Positions 48,074 through 60,190 of a stretch of 64,000 nt of DNA are shown piece after piece (the stretch's first letter is position 1; each line of letters begins with the position of its first letter). The position numbers and the translations under genes are program-made. The notes below the pieces were generated by a model. It was given only the letters and a program-made list of their open reading frames with translations, was not told where the DNA came from and searched no databases. Location of the stretch: the NCBI RefSeq assembly GCF_022539315.1, contig NC_066326.1, forward strand, positions 11,362,601 through 11,426,600. Reading direction: 5' to 3'. Source of the DNA: Serinus canaria. Lineage: Eukaryota; Chordata; Aves; Passeriformes; Fringillidae.

Positions 48074-48312
48074 CACAGAACCATAAAATGGTTTGAGTGG
48101 GAAGTGATCTTTTTTAAAGGCCATCTAATCCCTGTCCCCTGCCATGGGCAGGGACTACTTCCACTAGAATTGGTTGCTTAATGCCCCAACCAAACTGGCC
48201 TTGAACACTTCCAGGGATGGGGCTTCCACAGCTTCCCTGGGCAATGTCTTTCACTGTTTTACCACCCTTATGACTTTGTCAGATTACTTTTTGCCTGAAC
48301 CCACCCTGCGGT
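48074..48312 (-). mobile_element. CR1 LINE 3' end fragment upstream of the DnaJ gene
   Basis: The order of words 'cagaaccataaaatggttt', 'ccatctaatccctgtccc', 'ctgccatgggcaggga', 'ggccttgaacacttccag', 'ggatggggcttccacagc' is the inverted 3' end of avian CR1, so the element lies on the minus strand, the same strand as the DnaJ gene. It ends about 340 bases upstream of the gene's start codon and may supply or bound its promoter region. Confidence 0.93.
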
Positions 48313-50459
48313 GGGATTCTCAGATACGCAGCGTGGATTTGTGTGCAATCCAGGGAAATGTGCTGTAGTCAGGTCATATTATCCATGGGACATAATTCCC
48401 TATGGCAACAGCTATGGGGAAGCTGCAGTTTGGCTACCTATAGTTCAGAAACAGTGTGGACAAATCAGAGAAAGCCCAGGGAAAGACCATAGAATGTGAC
48501 TAAGGGATTGGAAAATACGCTCTGGAGTGAGAGACTTGGGGCAAGAGGAAGTTCAATGTCAGCTACATCATAGTCAGCAAGAACCTGCATGGGAACAGAA
48601 ATTCAGTACCACAGGGATCTTCAGTCTCCCAGACAAAGCAGTTGGAAGGTATCATTAGCCAAATTTAAATTCAAAATACACTGCACATTCTTTTTTATGA
48701 AGGTAGTCATTCACTGGAACTTCCCCATGTGGCCATTTTTAAACCCTGAATGGGAATTTTTCCTGAAATCAAGATTAGATGGACATCATAATCTTTTCTG
48801 AAATTATAAACAAGCCTAACCCTTTCAGAAGAGACTCATTTTCATGTTAGTAGTAAATTAAATTCCCAGAATTACCAACCTTAGCCTCTTTTCTATGTGC
48901 CTTTTTGGACACCTGTCCCAAGGTGTGTATGCATGTACAACAGGGATGGCCCAGGAACTTGACACAGGCAATCAAATCTAGAGTTATCCTGCATCTGTTT
49001 CTATTTCTTGGATTTGCCATTCTGGTGGGAAATACAATATCCTCAGAGGGAAACATTGCATGAAGAAGGTCTCCAAGGAAGTGCCAATAATGAGAATTCA
49101 TCTGTCTGTAACACAGTGTCATAAACACCTCCTAATAGCAGCATATGTTGCAGATCACTGCCCTCTTTTCCATTATCCCACACTTTGGGAAGAAGTCAAG
49201 AGCCAGCCAGACCAAAGAGCATGTGCACAGCGTATGAGCTGGCTGCTGTCCTAACACACAACGGGGTGGGGGGGCTCTGAAAGCAAGGGGCAGTCATGTC
49301 AGCCTGGAGACAGAAATGGCACAGAAGGAGGAAAGCAATTGAGCTGACACATGCTGGGAAAGGTATTAGTACTGCTGGTGTTCTCACTGGTCAGTGATGG
49401 GGCTGTAGCACAGAGGTGCTTGCCAGACTTGGGCAGTAAAAGTTGCTGCAGGGCAGTGTAGATCTGGGGGCTGGAGGAGTTCCTGTGGGCTCACCTCACT
49501 GGAAAGATCTCAGCTTTTGCCTCCTCTGGCACAGAAGTCTTCTTAATTACAGGGCGGTTGTGCCACGTGAATTATTTTTCTGCTGGATTTTGTTTGTTCT
49601 GTAGAAATGGCAAAAGTAATCTGGGCCCAACAGCAAGCTTTGCATGCCCAAAAGACCCTGAAGGGTCTTCTACACTGAGAGAGAGCTAAGACTTGATCGC
49701 TCACTCAGACTGTAGTCTTATGCTTGAAATCTTCATGAAAGGGACTAGATTTTTAAGGACTGTCCATTGGACTTGAGGGTGATCCAAGCTTACCACCCAC
49801 AAGTCCCCAAAAGGTGCCAGCAGCCCATAGCCACTGCCAGCACGGTCCTTTTGCAGATGCTTGGCAGAAATTTCAAGAAAGATTGCTGTTCCTACTCTCT
49901 ATTACCCAGAAGGGAAAACGGGACATCAGAAAAGTCTGTTGGAGAGGGTCCCAGGCCTGTTATCAACTTTGGGGAGTGGGGCTGTGCAGGGAAGGGAGGT
50001 GGCTGCCTTTTGCTGTGTCTTTGCAAAGCGTCTCTTCCCCTACTTGCTTTTGATGCTGTGAGCCCATCTCAGACTGGCTGGCGCACTGGGTTATCTGTCT
50101 TGGATTTAGTGCATCCTACCCAGCTGAAAAGTAGGGAGTGTTTTTCTCCTGTCATCCCCAAACGGAGGATGCTCACTGCCTGTCTGTCTGCTGCCTGCAG
50201 CAGGCGTCAGTGATTAGCAGCCATTCAAGACAGGCCACTGCTGTGAGCCAAAAGGTTTGCAAGGAAAAAAGAAAGGGTCAAGGAGAGGCAGGGAGAAAGG
50301 GAAATGAGACATGCACACATCAAGTCACTAGGCCCAAACTGGCCTGGCAGCCCCATCCCTAGAAACCAAGGCTTTGAAATGAGAAATGTTTTTCGTATCT
50401 TAAATCTCAAGTACAAACAATAAAAGCCCGCCCAGACTGTGTTCTTTGAAGAGAAAGTA
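48313..50459. other. Non-coding stretch, nothing recognised
   Basis: Open frames up to 148 codons overlap in several frames without family features. No RNA gene or repeat family was seen. Confidence 0.4.
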
Positions 50460-50890
50460 CGAGTGACCTGAACAGTGGTTATCAGCAGCGTCATTAAGAT
50501 AAACCCTTAACATGATTTAAAGCATCCGAAACTGAAGGCAGCACTTCCAGATACTAACAAAATGGTCTGACATTGGGGATGAAAATCAATAGTAATCTGA
50601 TGTCACTAAAAATACTCAAAAGTGTCCCATGGCTGATGGAGGTGAGATTAGTGTAAATATTTGTATTCTAATCAGTGGCACGCGAGGGCTGGAGGCAGCC
50701 TTTCTGTCTATTTAATTAATGGAGTGGCTTTTTAAAAGGATCCTAATCATATGTGATTGTATCTGCTTATCAACATTTTTGCTAATTAGATGATATGGAG
50801 GCAGTCACTCTGCTAATTCCCTCATCCAAACAGCATATCCTGCACAGATAAAGTACAGTCTCTTTTTAATAAGAAACAATCATGAGACAG
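50460..50890. promoter_or_regulatory. Homeodomain-rich enhancer-like block
   Basis: TTAATTAATGG is at 50712-50722, TAATTA at 50783-50788, and several CTAAT(C/T), TTATCAAC and AGATAAAG words occur. The block is sharply AT-rich against its neighbours, carries CpG at 50678-50683 and 50530, and contains no homopolymer filler. It is among the best candidates here for a conserved enhancer. Confidence 0.35.
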
Positions 50891-51284
50891 ACTAACCTTA
50901 ATGGTGCTTATTATCCGAGGATCTTTGGGATTTTCTTTTCTACCCACCCCCTCCTTCCTTTTCCTTCATTCTTCAGTATGCCAGATGGATGTGGATGCAG
51001 CAGTCCCTGTCCCCCTGCTTCCCCACTCCAGGCACTGCCACGTCCAGTCTTCTCTTCCCTCTCAGCCAGATATTGGGTCTGTAAGGGCAGGGATTTCCAG
51101 CCAGGTCAGGATGGGGAGCAAAACAGAAGGCACCATGCAGCAAAATGTCCCAAACTTTTTGTCACCCAGGTGACAGGTGATTCCAACCATGCAGCCCCAA
51201 TCCCTGATCTTGCTCTTGGAACCCAAGTGAGCCCTGGTCCAGAAAGGAATGAGTGCCTCCAAGTTGTGAAAAAAACTTTCTATT

Positions 51285-51500
51285 ATTATTTTGATTAGAG
51301 TAATATTAGGAAAAGTTTCTTCAAGGAAAGGACTGTCAAGAATTGGATCAGGCTGCCCATCAACCGGCAGTGGTTGAGTCACCATCGCACAAGGTATTTA
51401 AAAGCCATCTGGTGGTGGTGGGTTAGTGGTGGGATTGGCAGCACTGGGTTAATATTTGGACTAGGTGATTTTAAAGGTCTTTTCCAACCTAAAGAATACT
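51285..51500 (+). mobile_element. CR1 LINE 3' end fragment
   Basis: Plus-strand words 'aatattaggaaaagtttctt', 'aaggaaaggactgtcaag', 'ggatcaggctgccc', 'gtggttgagtcaccatc' and 'tgattttaaaggtcttttcc' followed by 'aacctaaa' are in the order of the avian CR1 3' end. It is diverged. The usual short tail repeats are not clearly retained. Confidence 0.93.
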
Positions 51501-54500
51501 TACTATTGTTGTCATTGTGGTCTTTTCTGCTTTTAAAACAGAAAAGGCAGAGGAGGTCTACACAAGGGATTTCTCCTCAGCCCTGTTGATTCTGTGACAA
51601 GGCTGGGGTCCTTTTATCTGAACCAACACAAGTGAGAGACATTTGTTCCAAGTCCTTTGACTATCCAAACAAACACGAGTGGAGCTTTGCTCCACCAGTC
51701 AAACTGTCATTAGATGCCTCCCTGCAGGTCAGCCCTGTTGGAGATGACGCTGTGCTCGGCCTTGGAGCGACATTCCTGGGGCTGATGGTCAGGGATGGGC
51801 ACACTGGGCCCTCCTCCCACTGAGGCAGAACAGAGGAACCTGCCTGACTTCAGAACAAAACTGAAAAATAAATAGAAAATTTATCCTGAAGATGTCTCCT
51901 CACCTCTCAAAATATAAACGCAACATCTAGGTAAGGAGAACCCATCCTGAATGTGTGTACCTCCCATCCCAAGAGCAGCTGGGTGGAGCAGAGGAGAAGG
52001 GGAGGTGCCTGGTGCTTATTTACAGGACGTCTGGAGTTTGCCTGCTGTTTTTGCAGCTGTGATTGTTGAGCAGAAAAGGCTAAAACTACATGAATTCCCC
52101 TTTCTGTACAGGAGGGAGAATCAGCATGTCCTGAGCATTGATCCCATGTGTTGGGCTCAGCACAGAGGTTGGATGTGGAATGGGGTGGATCTGGGGAGTG
52201 CTGACTGGAAGAGACCCCCCAGAGGCTGAGACACAGAGCTGGGTCTGTTTCCAGCTTTTTGGGACTCCTGCTGGGGCTTAAGACTAAACCAAGGTTCAGG
52301 CAAGAAGACAACCATCTCTTCTGAGTGGTAGTGGGGAAGGCAGGAACCTCAAAAAACCATTATTTTTTGAGATATGAAGACAAAGAGACCTGTCCCTACT
52401 TAGTAGAGTCAAGAATGAGCCTGACATGTTTTATGTGTTAGATCATGCTCCATATACAGGGCTGGACCTTGCTTCAGTCTTGGAAAGCCCAAATGCTATT
52501 TTAACTGATGTCCATGGACTCTGACCCCAGCAGAGCTCAGAGCACTTTGGTTTCACTGACTGGATCATCTCCACATGTCATTGGCAGGATCCTCTCCAGA
52601 CATGGCCATGCTGAAGCTGTACTCAGCAACACGGTTGGCGGTCCTTTTACCCCTCCTCTTTGGCATGGTCTCTGGCCCTAAATCCTCTCCATGTAACACA
52701 CAGGAACTAATCCAGTACTGACCACTTTCCCAGAGGGGTTTCCTGCTGCTTGTTCCATGACTGAGAGCTACAACTTGAAAAAAGGAGGGGCTTCTGGGGC
52801 AAGGATTGCATTGCAAGCCGTTGAGTCCTGGGGCTTAATGAGGTACTGCTTATCAGCAAAGCATGCTTATCTAGAGCCCGCCAGTGTACCTGCTCCAGCC
52901 CCATCATGAGTGAACATGTTTTACCACCCAGTTGCAGGGAGCTGGGAGCACGGTCAGATGGCACAGTTCAGCTGATGTGTGGTAACTCGTGAAGCCACAG
53001 CAACTTTATCACTTCACAACATCCATACATAGCCACAGCCTTGAATCTTCGCAGGGAAAGAAAGGATGATGAGTTACTGTTCTGGGATTTTCTCCCTGTT
53101 TCCAGTCAGTGGGAAGTGGTATGTGGAGCATTCATTTAATAAACCAGAGGGGAAAAGCTGTAGATCAGCTTCTCATTATTTCAGTGCTGGCTCACACCAT
53201 CACTTGGGTTTGTGCCTGACAGTTCAGTGTGTTATTTGAGGCCACTCAAGCATTCTGCAGAAATGATGCCACCCTCCTCTGAAAGCGTGAGGTTCATCCA
53301 AGCAGGGAAGGTCTGACTCCATTAGTAGGTTTATCGGTGCTTATTTCATCTCAGTTTGAGGCCTGTTAATGAAGAAGGTGCTCACTTTGAAGACTAGTCC
53401 CTGTTGAGAGCCAGCTCTTGAGCAGGAAACCTCCTGGAGATGTTTTACTGATGTGGACCTCTGAAGCAAAGCAATTCTGTACAGGAAAAAAATGCACCAG
53501 TGGTGCTGGTTTGCAGGGGAAGGGGGGAGTCCTCAGTGGTACAAAACCTAGGTGAGGGTCCTGGTGATGTGCACACAGACAGGCAGAGGGATGGTGTTTG
53601 TGCCTCCATATTTTATAATGTGTTATACCTACATCCAGCAAGGGGGACCTGGGCAACTCAGGTAGCAATCCCCCAGGTAAGGGACTGACCAATCACTTTA
53701 ATGGGAATGGGGAACTGGGTAAGAGCACTGAAGCCATCAGGAAGTGTGTTCTGGTCCTGCCCATGGGCACTTTGTACACAGGGCTGACGGGAACAGTGAA
53801 ATTTCCACACTGCCTCAGCAAAGGTTTAGTCTGAGTTTATTGCTCAGATTAAAAGACTGGAGAGCACAAATTGTAAATGTGATGACTTAAGAGCTCATAA
53901 ATTCAGTATACAGCCCCATTCCAGAGAGCCTGCATGCGGTGCAGCCGCACAGCCTTGGGCTCACGAGTTTGCCCTTGCTCCCATTGCTCAAACCCACGCC
54001 CTGCAGGGAGCCCTTCTGCCCTGCCTGGCTCCCAAAACATTGCATGTGTCTGTGTGTGCACGGATGCTTGGAAACAAACACCCACTGGCCAGGGATTCTG
54101 TCCTGCCTGTGCACAATGGGAGTTGCTGCCTATGTACCGACGTGGACGCCCTGCTGCTGCTTCAGCCTAGAAACCAGCACTAGTGCTGGAGCTGTATTGG
54201 CAGGCACTGCAGTGAGGGAACCAGTGCAGGTCCTTGAAGATGAGCTCCTGGGAGGAGAGACAGTCCCCCCACTCCTCACTGAGGAGCCATTTGCTTGCAT
54301 TTACCTGCTATCCAAGTGTCCTTGCCTGGTGCTTGTAGGGGAACTCCATGCTCTTACCCATGTCCTTGTGTGTGGGCAGCAGGAGTTGCATGGGCACCTT
54401 GGTCCCACATGTGGAATCAGTCAAAGCAGCATCACTTCTTGAGTGGAGAATGCCAGAGTGGGAATGATGGAGCTTTTAGAGAGATAGACAATGCACAAGT

Positions 54501-56099
54501 CCCTCTCTCAGTTTTCCACTTGTCCCCTGTGTGTCCCCTACCCTGGGGCTGAGTGACCCCTGTGAGCAGAGAGCTTGAGGAGAGCTTTTTGGAGCAGTGC
54601 TTAATGTGTCAAGCTGATTCTGAGGTGAGTTGTGATTAGGTTTGTACAACTGGGTTGCAGCTGTCACTGAGTTGGTCCAGGACAAAGTTCCTTGATAAAT
54701 TGCCTAAGTGTTGAGAGCACCTTTGGCATTATGTGCTTCTCCTCTTTTTCTAGGAAGATGGAGAGCTGGAAACCAGCCTGCTTCTAGGATTCACTCAGCC
54801 CATGCCAAAGAGATATCTTTTGGTCTGTGAGCCCTAATGTGGGGAGGTAACACCCAGTGCCAACCTGCTGTCCTGCCAAGGGCAGAGCTTGTGACATAGC
54901 TTGAGCAAGGAGAGATGGAGACAAATCCTGGGAGAACACCAGAAGATACAGTGGGATGCTTTTCTTCCCAACCAAGTGGACCAAGCCCTCAGCACACAGT
55001 AAGTGTGAAGGGGATGGGATTGGCAGTTGGTTCCCTGTCCTTGCACAGGTGTCCAGGGGTCAGTTCTTGGGGAAGGCTGTGCTTTGGCTCTCTCAAGGTA
55101 AGCCTCAGACTGCTTTTTGAGAAACAGTGCCCTGCAGCCCCCTGTGCACAGGCCCCAGAGCCCCAATGGCATCTGTGGGGCAGCACTGAGGCTCCTCTGA
55201 GTACCAGGTTCACTTTCAGGATCCAGCACAGGGACCAACAGCAGCACCTGCAGTAATGCACATCAGCCTTTCAGCAAAGTCCTCAAGTTCCTGTCATGTT
55301 TCTCTGAATGCTGTTTCCTCCCCAACAGCATTGTTGGATGTTTCCAATCTCCTAGGGTCCAGGCCCAGAGCACACAGTTTTGGCAGGGTTTTGTCTCAGA
55401 GATGGTTCTGGTCTGTGGGGACAGCCATAGGTGCTGAGGGTGGTGTTTAGTACACCTGGTGTTTGCTTATTTATCAGACCTTCTTTTACTGAATGAGGAA
55501 CAGAAAAGGGAGAGATTGGGTGGGGATTTTTAAGAATTTTTAATCATTGTAAAACCCACATTCCTGCTCTTTTGCTTTTGCAGTAGATGTAGCACTCTTG
55601 CCACAAGAGCATGTGCAAATGTAGGGCTGTGGGTGCCTATGTGCATGGCTGGGCAGATGAGGCTCAGGATGCAAACCCAGAGACAGAGGTCCTGCCTGAG
55701 CAGACTCAGGAACACACTGTATATATTGGCCAAACCATGCTGCCTTTTCCTACCCTGGCTGAGCTCTATTTGGCAGTTCTGTGGTCCGGCAAAAGTGTCT
55801 TGCCTTGCTTCTCTCCACCCAGACCCTTGAAAACTTTGGAAATTTACCTGAAATATTTGCCATTCCTCAGCACCCCGTATGTGTGACCCACCAGAACTGT
55901 CCTTTCCCGGGACTGGGTTCTGAACGAAGAGCTGAGATAACATTTAACAGGCAAAAGCAGATGAGGAGGAGATAAAGGAACAAGGGGAGGGAGGGGAGGC
56001 GGAGTGCAAAGGTATGTGGCTGCATGTTGTACTGTGTTTATGCATAAACAGGCTTGCTTATCGATATCCAGATGTAAGCATGAGTGCAGGGTAATATCT
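51501..56099. other. Non-coding stretch, nothing recognised
   Basis: Many overlapping frames up to 167 codons (for example 53939-54442 plus) lack family features. No repeat family or RNA gene was recognised. Confidence 0.4.
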
Positions 56100-56240
56100 C
56101 CCAAACAATAGCGCTGCTCGGCTGGAGGAGCGCTGCCGGAGCCTCCCCGTCAGATGCTGCCGTGTTATCAGGTTGCAGCAGGCGCTCGCATCTAATCAGG
56201 GATCTGAGCCCCGTGAGCCGCACCCGGGGGGTTCGGAGGC
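56100..56240. promoter_or_regulatory. Small CpG-rich patch
   Basis: About 12 CpG lie in 56111-56236, including gcgctgctcggc and cgctcgcatctaatca. It precedes a stronger CpG patch about 500 bases on, and the two may belong to one element. Confidence 0.4.
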
Positions 56241-56759
56241 TCCTCCAGTCTTCAGCCCACTCTGCTCTCTGAGGGGAGAGGGCAAGAGGGGACAAAAGGG
56301 GCCAAGCATCTCCGGAGGTGAGACTGGTGTGTCTGGCTGCCAGGCTTCGCGCTTTGGCAGGGATGCAGGAGCTGGTGTTGCCGCCAAGTTTTGGCAGGGA
56401 TGGCACCGGGATGACACTCAGGAGTCACCCAGCCCTTGCAAAACGGGAAGAGTCTGGCCAGTGCTGCAGCAAAGCATTGGCTTTGTTCAGCCTGGGGCAG
56501 AGAACGTCGCAAGGACCAAACCGGACACTTCAACCCCATCCTCTGCTGCAGCAGGACAGGAGTTGTCCCCTGGGGGCAGCCAGGGCTGGCAGCCAGGGCT
56601 CTTTTCTCTTTTATTTTCTTCTATGTTTTTTAGGGAAGGCCGCCAGAGCAAAAAAAACTTACAAAACCTTCTTCCCCCGCCACTCCCTAGCACCAAAACG
56701 CAATGGCCACTGATCTTAACGCGGCTCATAACTGCAAACAGCTCTGGAACTAATTAATC

Positions 56760-57060
56760 TGACAGTACCGCGGCTGCCGGTCTTCTTCCCCAAAATCAAT
56801 TAAGAAAACGCACATTTCCCCTTCTCCTCCCGGCCCTCCGTGCTCCGCTGCGCGGCGGGGCCGAGGGGAGAAGGGGCAGCCAGGACCGGGCGCTGCTTTC
56901 CCAGGGCTGCGGGGTCGGGCTGGGGAGCGCAGCGAAAGGGGATTAGCAAGGTGGGGGAGGGACGCCGCTGGCTCTTCACAACAGGAGCTGGGATGCTCCC
57001 CGGGGACGGGTGGCGGTGGGAAAGCTTGATTGCCTCACGCAGCCACGCTGTGCCGCGTTC
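56760..57060. promoter_or_regulatory. CpG island-like patch
   Basis: I count about 26 CpG in 56761-57060, densest around 56831-56935. It follows directly on an AT-rich word, taattaatctgac (56751-56763). Frames of 100-194 codons in the neighbourhood are open by GC composition and show no family features. It may be an orphan island or an unannotated promoter. Confidence 0.6.
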
Positions 57061-60029
57061 CTCCCTCCCTCCTGGCTCCCTGAAGACCCCTGTGAATTGT
57101 CATTCCTCGCCAGTGCAGAGCGGGAATTGGCCATCGGGCTCTCAGAGCATTTTTTATTTGCATGGCTGATGAGCCGCTCCAGAAGGGGCGGCAAGGGAGA
57201 GGCAGGTGGGAATTTCGGCACTGCTTGCTTGCCAAGCGAGGGCAGAGGTGTGCGTTAAAAAGGATTCGGCGAGAAATTTAGGGAGAGAAATTTTGCATTT
57301 TGTGGGAGGCAGTGGTAGGAATCAGAGTGGGGTCTCATGCAATTTTTAAGGCTCCTGACCCTGGGGCTCCTTGCCCAGGCAGGTAAAGGCAAGGAGTGTG
57401 CCAGAGGGGCTGCGGCTCCTTCTGCCCTGCTCTGGGTGTGGGGTGGGAGGGTCTGAGCTGGGGCGGTGTATCAGCATCACACTGCTGCCCAAAAAATCCA
57501 GCGAGAGTAGGACCCCCCTCCGCGCTTGCTCTTCTGGTTCCACTTCCAGGTGGAAAAGAAAGCCAGGTCTGGGGTAAAGGGGTTGAGTGGTAGCAGGGCT
57601 TTGTGAGCGTGCAGCTCCCCAAAAACGCTCTTCTCAGGGAAAGCGAGACAACTGTTCTTAAGAAACAGTAGTGAGACACCTGGCTAAGCTGGGTAAAACC
57701 TCTTGAGCATTATTTTTGTAAATGCCTCCATTTGGCCCATATCACCTCCTCCCATCTCTATTGAAATGCCCTTCTATTAATAAATAACTCCATTCTCCAT
57801 TACCCCATCTCCACAGCTCACGTTGAAGTAACTGGGAATTTGGGTTTGGTTTTTATAGACATTAGAAATAGATTTTATCTTTATTAAGGTTCTGTCTCCA
57901 CCACCCCAACCTTTGCTCCATTGCACAGAGAACAGCACTGGCTGGAGCAGAGAAAGCAAGACCCTGGGCTGAGTTCAGCAAGGGGAGAGGAAGGAGAACC
58001 TCTTCCTGGCTTTGGCCAGGGCAGAAGGGCTTTAAAAGGGCCAGGTTCTTCCCTACACATTGGTGACCTGTGAGTATGTCTCTAGAGCATGGTGTAAAGT
58101 GCTTGAGAAAACAAGGGAGAAAATGTGAATAAAGAATGTTTAAGAAATTTTGTATCTAAAAGATTTAGTCTCAAGAGTTTGTTTGTTTTGCCTTTGTAGT
58201 GTCTTGGAAAATACCTATTGGGAAGCTTCCTAATAGTCGTAGTGCTGAGCCACCACATGAATTTGAGGACAATTTTCTTTTTCTAGGCTGTGGGTTGCAA
58301 ACAGTCCCTGGAAAATATTTGAGTTTTAAGTGAATTGGTTGGCTGTGATGGGGCAGGGAAGTCACAGGACAGCATTTTATGGCCAGCTTGGACGGCAGCA
58401 TGGTTTCTGGCAGGGAAACCAGTGCATGTAAATTAGAATTGTGGTTTCCATGAATACTATCATATATGGATTGGAAGCTGATTTTCCAAGAGCTGTCGTG
58501 CCAGGAAAAGTTGTGCTCTCACATAGCCCCAGGCAGCAAAGACAAGTGACACAAACATGGTGAGGGTGAGTTCATTTACAACTGTGACTGTTCAAAAAGT
58601 ATTTCTAAAATTTGCCTTCCCTGCTGTTCCTCCCCCATCCGTCCCCCCTTCCTCCTCCCCCTCCAGCTATGCCAGAGTGAGCTGGGAGGTTTGGTATCCA
58701 GCCTTACAGTGGCTGGTGCTGGGCTGGCGGGGCTGGGCGCCACAGCTGCGCACCTGGGCCCAGGTAAGGCTCCAGCAGGGTGGGGACTGGATTCTTTCCC
58801 GGCCCCTCTCAGCAAACAGCTCCTGCCCTGGAGCCCTGCGTTCCTCTGCCCTTATCTCCCTGTGCAAGGCAAAGCTATAAATGTTATTGGCCATGAAGTT
58901 ATTCATCCCCTTCTAAGTTACGCATATGCAAAACTGGCTCTCCTGCTGGAATGGGAGTCTCCATACCAAGAGTGGGTGTTTAAAGATTTTTATTTTTTCA
59001 TAATAAAAAACTCCAAGAAAGAAGCATATTAACATATAGTAATATTAATAGCACTGGATCTGCATAAACCTAGTTATATATGTTACCACAAGTAAATAAC
59101 CACAACATTTCTTACAAGGTAAACATACTGTAGCTCCAGGGATAGCTACACTGAGGTGCAGAGCAATAGCCCAGCTCATCTGTGCAGTTGGCAGTGGAGA
59201 CAATAAGGAGGACGCTGAGTTGGGACATAGGTCCTGCCTTCATCACAGGCACAACTCATCCCCTTGCCATCCCTGTCCCAGGGATGTGGCATTGGTCCTG
59301 CCCCTGGAGTGCTCTGCACCCACACTGGCACACAGCAGCCTCCATCCCAGCTGGATGCAGTGACATTCTTACCAGAGCAGCACACAGTGGTGGGGGCTGT
59401 CAGCAGAGACCAGAATTTCAAAACACAGAAGACCCCACTGCCTTCTGGGAGTACATAAAATTTCTTCTGTTTCGTACCTGCTGTTGCTTTAAGTCATTAT
59501 TTTCTGAAGAATGATTCAGTTCAAGAAAGAAAGGAGCTATTTTACTTTACTGATAACTAGGAGAATTCAATGATATATAAAGGGATGGGAGATCTCTCTG
59601 ACATCTCTCTGACCTCTGAAGCTGGAAGAAGCCATTCCCCCATTTATGGCATGTCTCCTATTTTATTAGACTCATGCACAGGCTGTATCAGTTGTTCCCT
59701 GTTTTTCCCCCATTCTGTTGATGGCTCAGACCAAGATCAATGCTTTGAGCCAGCTGAGCCTGGAAACCTCTGGATGATCCAAGCAGCAGTTCCCAATCAG
59801 TCCCATCCCCTTCCCTTCTCCTGCTGCAGGGCAGCTCTCTGCAGAGGGTGTGTGGGTGTGTGGTGTGGGGGTGAAGCAGTGTGGGGCAGAGCTTTTCAGG
59901 GAAGAAAATGTGAGACCCTGGACAGCTTCTGTCCCACATTTCAACTTCCGTGGCCCAGCATCAAACATGTCACTGCAGTCTGAGCCCTCATGGGCCTGAT
60001 GGAGGAGCAAAGAGAGGGCTGGAGGCAGC
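57061..60029. other. Non-coding stretch, nothing recognised
   Basis: An 11-base tandem pair (atctctctgac) is at 59592-59613. A TG-rich tract lies near 59847-59865. No gene or repeat family was recognised. Confidence 0.4.
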
Positions 60030-60190
60030 AGATCCTAATCTTTATTAAATAAGAACAAAGCTTATGCCGGCTAATGAGAAAAACAAACTGATGAAAGATC
60101 CAGCGAGCTCCTCAGAAGGACACAAAGAAATTCTCTCTGAACAAGAACAGGCTAAAAATATTAGCGAATATTTATTTTCCTGGCAATGTC
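60030..60190. promoter_or_regulatory. Possible conserved non-coding block
   Basis: AT-rich words with retained CpG: TTTATTAAATAAG near 60042, GCCGGCTAATGAG near 60066 and TATTAGCGAATATTTATT near 60158. Texture only; no alignment available. Confidence 0.25.

Noticed and set aside
56173..56757. Plus-strand open frame of 194 codons next to a CpG patch
   Set aside because: GC-rich composition keeps several frames open at once; none looks like a protein family.
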